DNA of 9,325 bases from JBOGJI01 sp050747865. Its GTDB lineage: Bacteria > Acidobacteriota > Thermoanaerobaculia > Multivoradales > JAHEKO01. Below, piece by piece: positions 1 through 5,049 of the stretch (its first letter is position 1; each line of letters starts with the position of its first letter). Position numbers and translations under genes: made by a program. A model generated the notes under the pieces. That model saw nothing but the letters and a program-made list of their open reading frames with translations, was not told where the DNA came from and searched no databases. The stretch lies in assembly GCA_050747865.1 (NCBI GenBank), contig JBOGJI010000363.1:1-9325 (forward strand). Reading direction: 5' to 3'.

Positions 1-79
1 CACCCGAGCTCGGCCGCCGTTTGCTATCCGCCCAGTTCCACCGCCAAGCGGGCTAGCACGGCTTTGCTGTTCGAGTCGA

Positions 80-89
80 GTCGTACGAC
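80..89. promoter_or_regulatory. 10-bp perfect palindrome upstream of the mazEF-like operon
   Basis: GTCGTACGAC is its own reverse complement and directly follows a TCGAG-TCGAG direct repeat at 71-80. It lies about 30 bases upstream of the -10 candidate of the first TA operon, so it could be an upstream operator half or part of one. A 10-bp palindrome is not rare enough to be proof, and no known factor is recognised. Confidence 0.3.
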
Positions 90-95
90 AGATAT

Positions 96-126
96 GTATT
101 ATAGGGTAGCATACGAAGTATAATAC
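96..126 (+). promoter_or_regulatory. Promoter and operator-like inverted repeat for the mazEF-like operon
   Basis: GTATTATA (96-103) and TATAATAC (119-126) are a perfect 8-bp inverted repeat with a 15-nt spacer. The right arm contains an exact consensus -10 box, TATAAT (119-124). No good -35 is visible at the expected distance; GTATTA at 96-101 is weak. The stretch is strikingly AT-rich for this window. Ribbon-helix-helix antitoxins commonly repress their own operon by binding inverted repeats that overlap the promoter. This arrangement is therefore what autoregulation by the product of the next gene would look like. The start codon of that gene is only 18 nt after the -10 box, so the leader would be very short. 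Confidence 0.5.
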
Positions 127-141
127 GGAAGGAGGAAGGTC

Positions 142-441
142 GTGCCCCGTACCACTGCACCAGCGAAGCCCCACGTGGTGACCTTTCGCATTGACCCGCG
201 CATGAAGGCGGATCTCGAAGAGCTGGCCGAGCGTGAGTCGAGACCGGTTGGCGAGGTGCTGCGAGAGCTGGTCCGCGAGCATGTCGATCGACAACGCCGT
301 CGTGAGTTCGAGGCCGAAGCGCACCGGCAGTCGCTGGAGCTCGCCGCCGCCGCCCGGGACCCGGACAGCGACGAGGCCGCCATGTTGCGGCAGCTGGATG
401 TTCTGTTCGACGAGCTCGCGGCGGCCGAGGACCGGGAGTGA
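142..441 (+). CDS. mazE: Ribbon-helix-helix antitoxin of a MazEF-type module
   Basis: This 99-residue protein is the probable antitoxin and DNA-binding repressor of the MazF-like toxin that follows. Residues 11-17 (HVVTFRI) form the short beta-strand of a ribbon-helix-helix fold. Helix A follows at about 18-31 (MKADLEELAERE) and helix B at about 35-49 (PVGEVLRELVREHV). Residues 50-99 are charged and Ala/Glu-rich, fitting the flexible tail that wraps the toxin. The GTG start is chosen because a strong Shine-Dalgarno, GGAGGAAGG (131-139), lies just upstream and the fold begins correctly from there. The stop codon overlaps the toxin start as GTGA, so translation is probably coupled. RHH-type MazE proteins are known, for example the Bacillus partner of MazF, but sequence alone cannot exclude other RHH antitoxin families. 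An inverted repeat over the -10 box suggests autoregulation. Confidence 0.82.
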   Translation: MPRTTAPAKPHVVTFRIDPRMKADLEELAERESRPVGEVLRELVREHVDRQRRREFEAEAHRQSLELAAAARDPDSDEAAMLRQLDVLFDELAAAEDRE

Positions 442-761
442 GGCGCGGCGATCTGGTCGCGGTCGCCATGCCCGGCGACTACGGTAAACCCCGCCCGGCC
501 CTCGTCGTCCAGGACGACGCCTTCGCCGCGCTTCCCTCCGTGACCCTGCTACTCCTGACGAGCAGACTACGGGACGCACCGATGCTGCGAATCACCGTGC
601 AGCCCCATCCGGACAACGGCCTGCAGAAGCCGTCCCAGGTCTGTATCGACAAGGCCGCGACCGCGCCGCGGGGCAAGGTCGGCCAGCGAATCGGCCGGCT
701 GGATGAGGCTACGATGCGAACCGTCGACACGGTGCTGACCAGATTCCTGGCCCTCGCGTAA
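438..761 (+). CDS. mazF: MazF/PemK-family endoribonuclease toxin
   Basis: This 107-residue protein has the normal length and motifs of MazF, the toxin that cleaves single-stranded mRNA at short specific sequences and arrests growth. RGDLV at residues 3-7 is the family N-terminus. GKPRPALVVQDD at 16-27 contains R19, and LLLLTSRL at 37-44 contains T41. By spacing these match the catalytic Arg and Thr of Bacillus MazF. The end (IGRLDEATM and a final helix) is also typical. It starts at GTG 438, inside the antitoxin stop (GTGA overlap). A GAGG at 427-430 within the antitoxin gene lies 7 nt before the start and can serve as ribosome binding site. The gene looks intact. Cleavage specificity cannot be predicted from what I see. 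Confidence 0.93.
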   Translation: MRRGDLVAVAMPGDYGKPRPALVVQDDAFAALPSVTLLLLTSRLRDAPMLRITVQPHPDNGLQKPSQVCIDKAATAPRGKVGQRIGRLDEATMRTVDTVLTRFLALA

Positions 762-834
762 CATCGCCTCGACCGCGGGAGGCCACACCGTCACATAGGC
801 CCCAAGCCAACTATGAGCAGGATCCGCGGTGCAT

Positions 835-863
835 TTGCCGATGGGGGCAACTGCCGATAGAAT
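835..863 (+). promoter_or_regulatory. Sigma-70-like promoter with operator-like repeats for the Xre-RES operon
   Basis: TTGCCG (835-840) and TAGAAT (858-863) are separated by 17 bases, a good -35/-10 pair. It is 27 bases upstream of the ATG, whose Shine-Dalgarno AGAGGA is at 878-883. The promoter is packed with repeats. TGCCGAT occurs at 836-842 and again at 852-858. TTGCC (835-839) pairs with GGCAA (846-850), and GGCA-AC-TGCC (846-855) is a second small palindrome. Xre-type antitoxins of these modules bind such repeats over their own promoter, so autoregulation is likely, though the exact operator is inferred. Confidence 0.55.
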
Positions 864-890
864 GGAGGCGTTTGGCCAGAGGACCGTCGG

Positions 891-1325
891 ATGAACACCA
901 TTGCCGCGACCCATGTTGCCGAGCTACTCGGCATCCCCAACGTCCACTCGGAGTCGGACCTGGTGCGGGAGATCGAGCACGGCATTCCCAGTGAGGCCTA
1001 CAGGCACCTGGCCGGCCTGGGCCTCACCAAGGCGACGCTGCACGCCATTCTCGGACCGGGCCGCACGCTGCGCCGGCGGTTGGCGCAGCGCCAGCGCCTC
1101 ACACCGGAAGAGTCCGACCGCGCAGTGCGGCTGGCGCGGATCTTCGGTCTCGCGGAGGATGTCTTCGGCGAAACGGAGAAGGCCCTTCGCTGGCTGAGCA
1201 AGCCCAAGCGCCATCTCGATCCGGCCCGTCCGGGCATCACGCCTTGGCAGTTGGTGGCCACCGAGCACGGCGCGAGGCTGGTCGAGCAGCGCTTGCTCCA
1301 GATCGATCACGGCATTTTCGCTTGA
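891..1325 (+). CDS. Xre/MbcA/ParS-family antitoxin (DUF2384 type) of a Xre-RES module
   Basis: This 144-residue protein is the antitoxin of the RES toxin encoded next. The middle part, about residues 44-92 (TKATLHAILGPGRTLRRRL through ARIFGLAEDVFG), is the helix-turn-helix type region of Xre antitoxins. Residues 93-144 are the MbcA/ParS/Xre C-terminal toxin-binding domain. It is recognisable by ALRWLSKPKRHL, then PWQLVATEHGARLVEQRL, and a final QIDHGIFA, the near-invariant 'TE-GA---V---L--I-HG' signature. Length is normal for the family. The ATG at 891 is supported by AGAGGA at 878-883. The gene ends in TGA overlapping the toxin start (TTGA), so the two are translationally coupled. It probably represses the promoter at 835-863 and blocks the toxin active site in a complex. 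Confidence 0.92.
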   Translation: MNTIAATHVAELLGIPNVHSESDLVREIEHGIPSEAYRHLAGLGLTKATLHAILGPGRTLRRRLAQRQRLTPEESDRAVRLARIFGLAEDVFGETEKALRWLSKPKRHLDPARPGITPWQLVATEHGARLVEQRLLQIDHGIFA

Positions 1326-1780
1326 GCGTCTGGCTCATCAGTCGATTCACGGCGCTCGACGGCCGGGGCGGGCTCATCGCGTCCGGGCGCTGGCACCACG
1401 CCGGGCGACCCATCGTGTACACGGCCGAGACTCCGGCAGGTGCCATCGTCGAGTATCGCGTCCACCTCGAGATCGATCCCGAAGACATTCCGCGCGATGC
1501 GAAGCTCCTCTGTATCGACTTGCCGCGCGGCGTTTTGATCGCGGAGATCGGTGAGCTGGCGCGGGGGTGGCAGGACGACGAGTCCATGACTCGCGCGCTT
1601 GGCGATGAATGGCTGCGGTCGGGGGAATCCCCTGCTCTGCGCCTCCCCTCGGCCGTGGTGCCGCACGAGTGGAACGTGTTGCTCGATCCGCTGCACCCCA
1701 CCTTGCGGGGTATGGAGCCCGCACGAGTCGAGCCTTACGTCCCCGATCTTCGTCTGTTCCGGAATGCTCCGCGCCGATGA
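1322..1780 (+). CDS. RES-domain toxin (NAD+-depleting) of a Xre-RES module
   Basis: The 152-residue product is a RES toxin. RES toxins characterised in other bacteria (MbcT and the Pseudomonas Res proteins) destroy NAD+. The N-terminus reads VWLISRF, then ASGRWHHAGRPIVYTAETP and GAIVEYRVHLE, as in the family. The polar residues expected at the active site are present: R23, Y33 and E44, with S110 in LPSAVVPHEWNVLLDP. The C-terminal part keeps GDEWLRSGESPAL and the LLDPLHP motif. The start is taken as TTG at 1322, which overlaps the antitoxin stop as TTGA and places the family N-terminus correctly. An in-frame ATG at 1244 would add 26 residues lying inside the antitoxin gene and unlike RES proteins. 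There is no Shine-Dalgarno before TTG, so expression should depend on coupling to the antitoxin. The gene looks intact. Confidence 0.9.
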   Translation: MSVWLISRFTALDGRGGLIASGRWHHAGRPIVYTAETPAGAIVEYRVHLEIDPEDIPRDAKLLCIDLPRGVLIAEIGELARGWQDDESMTRALGDEWLRSGESPALRLPSAVVPHEWNVLLDPLHPTLRGMEPARVEPYVPDLRLFRNAPRR

Positions 1781-1787
1781 CCAGCGA

Positions 1788-1826
1788 GCCCGCGGCTCCG
1801 CACCGTTCGGGTGCAGAGCCGCGGGC
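1788..1826. terminator. Bidirectional hairpin between convergent RES toxin and M43 protease genes
   Basis: GCCCGCGGCTC (1788-1798) pairs perfectly with GAGCCGCGGGC (1816-1826). Inside, after one C/A mismatch, GCACC (1800-1804) pairs with GGTGC (1810-1814) around a GTTCG loop. The hairpin is very stable and sits in the 62-nt gap between the stops of two convergent genes, where a shared terminator is expected. Neither strand has a clear T-tract after the stem, so it may work as a non-canonical terminator or mainly as a 3'-end stabiliser. Confidence 0.65.
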
Positions 1827-1842
1827 CGCCGCGATTCCGGGT

Positions 1843-4086
1843 CTACGGGTCGTAGAGGGTGAGGCCGAAGGTCTTGCCCAGGAAGACGGCCATCTGCTCG
1901 CGGTTCACCGACGCGCCGGGGCAGAAGTTGCCGCCGCCGCAGCCGGCGGTGATGCCGCGGGCGACCAGGTCCTCGATCCAGTCGGCGAACAGCGACGGGC
2001 AGGGCACGTCGCCGAACGCCCCGCTGCAGGCTGGCGGCGTGTAGCCAGGGCCCTCCAGCGTCTTCAGCAGGAACACCGCCATCTGGTCGCGGCTCACCGA
2101 GTTGTTGGGGCAGTAGCCGCCGCCGCCGCAGCCCGCGGTCACCCCGCGGCCCGCCAGCTCCTCGATCCACGAGCAGAACGGGTTGTCGAACGGGACGTCC
2201 GTGAACACCTCCGCGCCCTCCACGCAGGCCGACGGCGTGTAGTCCCCGCCCTCGAAGGCCTTGAGCAGGAACACCGGCATCTGCGAGCGCGTGTTCGGGC
2301 CCGCTGGGCAATATTCCGTCGCCGTGCAGCCGCCGGTCACGCCGTGGTGCAGCAGCGTCTCGATCCAGGAGTAGAAGAGGCCGGCGCGCGGCACGTCCGT
2401 GAAGCTGTCGCCGATGTGCAGCGTCCAGGTCGCGGTGGTCGCGTCCGACAGCTCCTCGTCGAAGCTCGCGTCCCAATGTCTCGCCGGGCGCGGCGACGGG
2501 TCGTTCAGACCCATCTGGTAGCAGCCGCCGTCCTGGCAGCTCGCTGTCGCGCCCGGATCGACGACGCCGTAGTCGGCGCTGTCCTGGAGCAGGCTGTAGA
2601 CGGCTCCCTCCGGGCCGCCGAAGGTGGAGGCGGCGCCGGTCAGGCCCTGGGCAAACGCCCCGTCGTTGCGCCACGCGGGCGCCACCGTGACCAGCTCGGC
2701 CGGCTCGAGGACGCCGTTGCCGTCGGAGGTGCCGCTCGTGGGGTCGACGGCCAGCCCCGCGGCCGCGAAGATCAGGGTCTCGGCGGTGCCGTTTCCGGCG
2801 AGGTCGAGAGTGGCGACCGCCCCTTCGGCGGCCTCGATCTCCAGCGTCGCGGCGGCCGGGCCGACCGCCGGCGGCGTGAAGGTGACGCTGATCGTGCAGC
2901 TCGCGTCCGGCTCCAGGGTGGCGCCGCAGTCCGAGGTGTCGGCGACGAAGCCGTTGCCCGGCGTGCCGAAGACGAGCCCGGTGGCGGCCGCGTCGCCGGT
3001 GTTCGAGAGGTCGGCGGTCTGCGGCGCGCTGGTGGTGCCGACCGTCACGTCGCCGAAGTCGAGGCCGGCCGCGGAGAGCGTCAGCTCGGGCCCCGGCACC
3101 ACCATGTCGATCAGGTCCGGGCGATAGTGCAGCAGCGTGCAGCGATTGCGCCGCATCTGCTCCGGCGTGAAGCGCTCCATGCACAGGTCGTCGGAGTAGT
3201 CCATGTAGTTGTCGATGGGGTCGAGCGAGCTGCAGCTCTGGGCGCCGCCGGGGCAGCCGAAGCGGGGCGACTGTTCCACCTCCGTGTCGCAGATCAGGTC
3301 GCCGCTCGTGTAGCAGCCGGGTGGGTCGGCGTTGCCGCACTGACCCTGGGGGTTGAAGGTGTGCTCGAGCCCCAGGTAGTGGCCGACCTCGTGCGTCGCG
3401 GTGCGGCCCTGATCGTAGGGCGGGCCGATCGGCGCGTCGCGGCCGAAGGACTCCCACAGGATGACCACGCGGTCATGGAGCTGTCCCACCTGGCCGCCGC
3501 CGCCGTCGGCGGGCAGGAAGGGCACGTAGCCGAGGAAACCACCGGCGGTGTTGGTGTAGATGTTCACGTAGTTGTGCGGGTCCCAGGCGAGACTGGTCCA
3601 GTAGGCGCCGCCGTCGTTGAACCAGGTCGAGTTGCAGCTCCGCGTGATGCCGGTCGCGGGATTGCCGTCCGGATCCACGCTGGCGAGCACGAACTGGATC
3701 TGCGCGTCGGTCCCGTTCCCGCCGTTGGTGCCGGGCAGGGCGAGGAAGTCCTCGTTCAGGATGTCGATCTGGCTCTGCACCAGCTCGTCCGAGATGACAC
3801 CGCTGGTGCAGGAGTCATTCATGATGATGTGCACCACGACCGGGATCTCGTACAGCGCCCCGGGGTCGTAGTCGGGTGTCGGGTTGGTCGAGCTCTGCGA
3901 GCAGTCGGTCGGATCCGTGCCGATGCCGTAGAGCAACGCCCGCATCTCGCTGTCCATGGTCGCGCAGCGCAGGGGCAGGGTGGAACGGTCGTCCAGCTGG
4001 GCGCGCGCGGGGGCGCCGACGGCGCCGGCCGCCGCGGCGGCGGCGAGGACGAGGGTGAAGACTCGGACGCGGCTGTGACGGGGCAT
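1843..4086 (-). CDS. Secreted M43 (pappalysin/ulilysin-type) zinc metalloprotease with ASH-like and SLH-like domains
   Basis: The 747-residue product is an exported metzincin-type protease. Residues 1-30 are a signal peptide: basic start MPRHSRVR, a hydrophobic Ala/Val core, and probable cleavage near APARAQ. The catalytic domain covers about 75-326. HEVGHYLGLEH (232-242) holds the three zinc histidines H232, H236, H242 and catalytic E233, and NYMDYSDD (293-300) gives the Met-turn M295. The Cys-containing stretch SGDLICDT ... FGCPGG and CMERFTPEQ is typical of M43B enzymes such as ulilysin. Residues about 333-434 form an ASH/HYDIN-like Ig domain (LDFGDVTVGTTS ... CTISVTFTP). About 435-555 is a beta-rich region I do not recognise. 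Residues 561-740 are three SLH-like repeats. The ATG at 4086 is preferred to longer in-frame extensions because AGGAG (4093-4097) precedes it and the signal peptide starts there. It probably degrades extracellular proteins, anchored or displayed by the SLH part. Substrate unknown. Confidence 0.88.
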   Translation of the reverse strand: MPRHSRVRVFTLVLAAAAAAGAVGAPARAQLDDRSTLPLRCATMDSEMRALLYGIGTDPTDCSQSSTNPTPDYDPGALYEIPVVVHIIMNDSCTSGVISDELVQSQIDILNEDFLALPGTNGGNGTDAQIQFVLASVDPDGNPATGITRSCNSTWFNDGGAYWTSLAWDPHNYVNIYTNTAGGFLGYVPFLPADGGGGQVGQLHDRVVILWESFGRDAPIGPPYDQGRTATHEVGHYLGLEHTFNPQGQCGNADPPGCYTSGDLICDTEVEQSPRFGCPGGAQSCSSLDPIDNYMDYSDDLCMERFTPEQMRRNRCTLLHYRPDLIDMVVPGPELTLSAAGLDFGDVTVGTTSAPQTADLSNTGDAAATGLVFGTPGNGFVADTSDCGATLEPDASCTISVTFTPPAVGPAAATLEIEAAEGAVATLDLAGNGTAETLIFAAAGLAVDPTSGTSDGNGVLEPAELVTVAPAWRNDGAFAQGLTGAASTFGGPEGAVYSLLQDSADYGVVDPGATASCQDGGCYQMGLNDPSPRPARHWDASFDEELSDATTATWTLHIGDSFTDVPRAGLFYSWIETLLHHGVTGGCTATEYCPAGPNTRSQMPVFLLKAFEGGDYTPSACVEGAEVFTDVPFDNPFCSWIEELAGRGVTAGCGGGGYCPNNSVSRDQMAVFLLKTLEGPGYTPPACSGAFGDVPCPSLFADWIEDLVARGITAGCGGGNFCPGASVNREQMAVFLGKTFGLTLYDP
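1867..2406 (-). repeat. Three tandem SLH-like repeats at the C-terminus of the M43 protease
   Basis: Within the protease, residues 561-611, 627-676 and 690-740 repeat the pattern F-D-V-P, then S/D-WIE-L---G-T-GC, then YCP or FCP, and QM-VFLLK. This resembles the S-layer homology domain, here with an added cysteine pair (GC and YCP/FCP) in each copy that could form an intra-repeat disulfide. The first copy (GGCTATEYCP) is the most divergent; the other two share AGCGGG and YCP/FCP. The DNA is similar enough between copies to be a modest in-gene repeat. SLH domains usually tether proteins to cell-wall polymers, but this Cys variant may serve a different sorting or binding role. Confidence 0.75.
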
Positions 4087-4138
4087 GCGGCTCTCCTCTG
4101 TCGTCGTCAATGGGTTCCCGAAACCGAAAGGTCGCCGG

Positions 4139-4147
4139 AGTCTAGCA
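4139..4147 (-). promoter_or_regulatory. Possible extended -10 promoter element for the M43 protease gene
   Basis: On the minus strand TGC-TAGACT forms an extended -10 box (TGnTAnnnT), about 52 bases upstream of the ATG at 4086. No convincing -35 is present: TTAGGA lies 20 bases further up, too far. The 163-nt gap between this gene and the RelE-like toxin upstream shows no obvious terminator, so read-through from the TA operon is also possible. Weak call. Confidence 0.3.
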
Positions 4148-4249
4148 GCCCCGGTCCGCCGTCGTCCTAACGCGCGACCCCGCCCGCAACGGCCGACCTC
4201 CGTCCGCGCCACGGGTTCGAAGCTGGCGAGGCGGCGGAAGAGTCCTGTT

Positions 4250-4546
4250 TCAGGGATCGTCGAAGATGGAGTGGTCGCCGATCCGACGCCACACGACGTG
4301 CGGCTCCCCGCGCACGACCTCGCGACCGTACGCAAAGGTCGCGCGCCCATCCGGTGCGAAAGTCATCTCCCAGACACCCGGCGTGCCTTCCACGCGCTTG
4401 ACGCGAAGGCGAGGTGAAAACGCGGGAGGCTTCGCTCGGAGCGCCTCGATGAATGACGGCAGGACGTCCAGGAAGGCGCGCTGTAGCTCACGCGACAGCC
4501 GGCGAAACTCGCGGTCGAACCGCGGTTCGCGTTCGAACGTGGGCAC
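4250..4546 (-). CDS. RelE/ParE-superfamily toxin
   Basis: This 98-residue protein looks like a RelE/ParE-fold toxin. These are mRNA interferases acting at the ribosome or, in the ParE branch, gyrase poisons. The N-terminal helices (FDREFRRLSRELQRAFLDVL, residues 10-29) are followed by the beta-sheet core. There LRVKRVEG (47-54), GVWEMTFAPDGRATFAYG (57-74) and HVVWRRIGDHSIFDDP (83-98) match a subgroup often annotated RelE-like or hypothetical. Basic and aromatic candidates K50, R51, R87, R88, H92 and F94 are in place for RNA contact, but the target is not predictable. The GTG start has an AAGGG (4553-4557) six bases upstream and lies 3 nt after the stop of the antitoxin gene. The order antitoxin-toxin and tight spacing support a TA module. 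Confidence 0.78.
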   Translation of the reverse strand: MPTFEREPRFDREFRRLSRELQRAFLDVLPSFIEALRAKPPAFSPRLRVKRVEGTPGVWEMTFAPDGRATFAYGREVVRGEPHVVWRRIGDHSIFDDP

Positions 4547-4549
4547 CAG

Positions 4550-4765
4550 CTACCCTTGCTCGTCCCGGGGCAGATCGTCCTCGGCGGTCGCAACCCGCTC
4601 CAGGTGCCTGATGAACTCCTCGCCGTGGAACACCTTGCCCTGGGTCTCCGCGAGCACCGCCGAGAGCCTCTCGCGCTCCGGCTTCAGGACGATCGTGCCG
4701 TTCGGCCGGCGCTCAGCGACGACATACGAGCCGGCAATACCTGGTTCGGTCAGGACGACCTTCAT
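4550..4765 (-). CDS. Putative antitoxin partner of the RelE-like toxin (family not recognised)
   Basis: The 71-residue product is inferred to be an antitoxin mainly from position. It is directly upstream of the RelE-like toxin, 3 nt apart, and has the usual size and charge. The first half is beta-rich (MKVVLTEPG, GSYVVAERRPNGTIVLKPE) and resembles a small strand-loop-strand DNA-binding fold such as AbrB or Phd. I cannot assign it to either. The second half is helical (ERLSAVLAETQGKVFHGEEFIRHLE shown only in part here: residues 33-56), ending in an acidic tail (AEDDLPRDEQG), as expected for a toxin-binding segment. The ATG at 4765 is chosen because GGTGAGG lies 5 nt upstream. In-frame ATGs at 4780 and 4816 would add 5 or 17 residues that look unlike coding sequence. 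Confidence 0.62.
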   Translation of the reverse strand: MKVVLTEPGIAGSYVVAERRPNGTIVLKPERERLSAVLAETQGKVFHGEEFIRHLERVATAEDDLPRDEQG

Positions 4766-4844
4766 GGGAGCCTCACCCATGCAGCAATCTTGCCACGACA
4801 TACACACTATGGCCAAGCGCTCGAGCGGACGACCACCATCGGTC

Positions 4845-4872
4845 TTGACACGCGCGGCCGGGGGCGTGTAAG
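4845..4872 (+). promoter_or_regulatory. Promoter candidate for the large metalloprotease gene
   Basis: TTGACA (4845-4850) is a perfect -35 consensus. It is followed after 16 bases by TGTAAG (4867-4872), a fair -10 with four of six matches. Transcription would start near 4879 and give a leader of about 170 nt before the ATG at 5050. The spacer is very GC-rich. No operator is recognised. Confidence 0.5.
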
Positions 4873-4905
4873 GTCGACCAGTCTGTTAGGCAAAAAGTTG
4901 TGAAT

Positions 4906-5014
4906 TGCATCCTGATGGTGCAGTGAAGCGGTTCTACCGCAGCAGGAGAAGCCAAGCCTGGAGGGCGCGCGCGGTGCGTCCTCCGGGGCCCGGCGACGTT
5001 TGTCCCGGGCCTTG
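4906..5014 (+). promoter_or_regulatory. Structured 5' leader with four consecutive hairpins upstream of the large protease
   Basis: Four hairpins follow each other. H1 pairs TGCATC (4906-4911) with GGTGCA (4917-4922), including one G-T wobble. H2 pairs GCGGT (4928-4932) with ACCGC (4936-4940). H3 pairs GGAGG (4960-4964) with CCTCC (4980-4984), extended inward by GCGC against GCGT. H4 pairs GGCCCGG (4987-4993) with CCGGGCC (5005-5011) plus inner GAC/GTC around GTTT. The Shine-Dalgarno GGGAGGAG is at 5033-5040. CCTCC of H3 is also complementary to GGAGG within it (5034-5038), so an alternative fold could hide the ribosome site. No known riboswitch class is recognised. High GC makes some chance hairpins likely. 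Confidence 0.45.
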
Positions 5015-5049
5015 AGAGATTCTGTTTAGACCGGGAGGAGAAGCGAGCC

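Noticed and set aside
69..84. TGTTCGAGTC, resembling a tRNA T-arm
   Set aside because: The flanking bases do not form a T-stem or acceptor stem, and no D- or anticodon arm can be built upstream.
104..126. loxP-like string (AGCATAC and ATACGAAGTATA) in the mazEF promoter
   Set aside because: The loxP 13-bp arms are not present as an inverted pair, and the similarity is limited to short AT-rich words. The promoter/operator reading explains the site better.
53..469. Minus-strand open frames opposite the RHH antitoxin
   Set aside because: They are Arg/Pro/Ser-rich reverse-frame shadows without domains or ribosome sites, while the plus-strand gene has a strong Shine-Dalgarno and a clear family match.
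1307..3457. Minus-strand open frame of 716 residues in another frame of the M43 gene
   Set aside because: It is extremely Arg/Gly/Pro-rich, runs antisense through the RES toxin and passes the shared hairpin. It is a shadow of the M43 gene.
1609..4170. Plus-strand open frame of 853 residues opposite the M43 protease
   Set aside because: It starts inside the RES gene, has low-complexity Arg/Ala/Gly/Val composition and no domain. The opposite frame has signal peptide, HEXXHXXGXXH and SLH-like repeats.
4885..4891. GTTAGGC, an exact match to the integron attC core GTTRRRY
   Set aside because: No partner RYYYAAC core lies at the proper distance on either strand, and there is no integrase. A 7-base degenerate match is expected by chance.
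4911..4930. CCTGATGG, resembling a hammerhead ribozyme core
   Set aside because: The required GAAA box and three-stem arrangement are missing. The bases form the loop of a simple hairpin.
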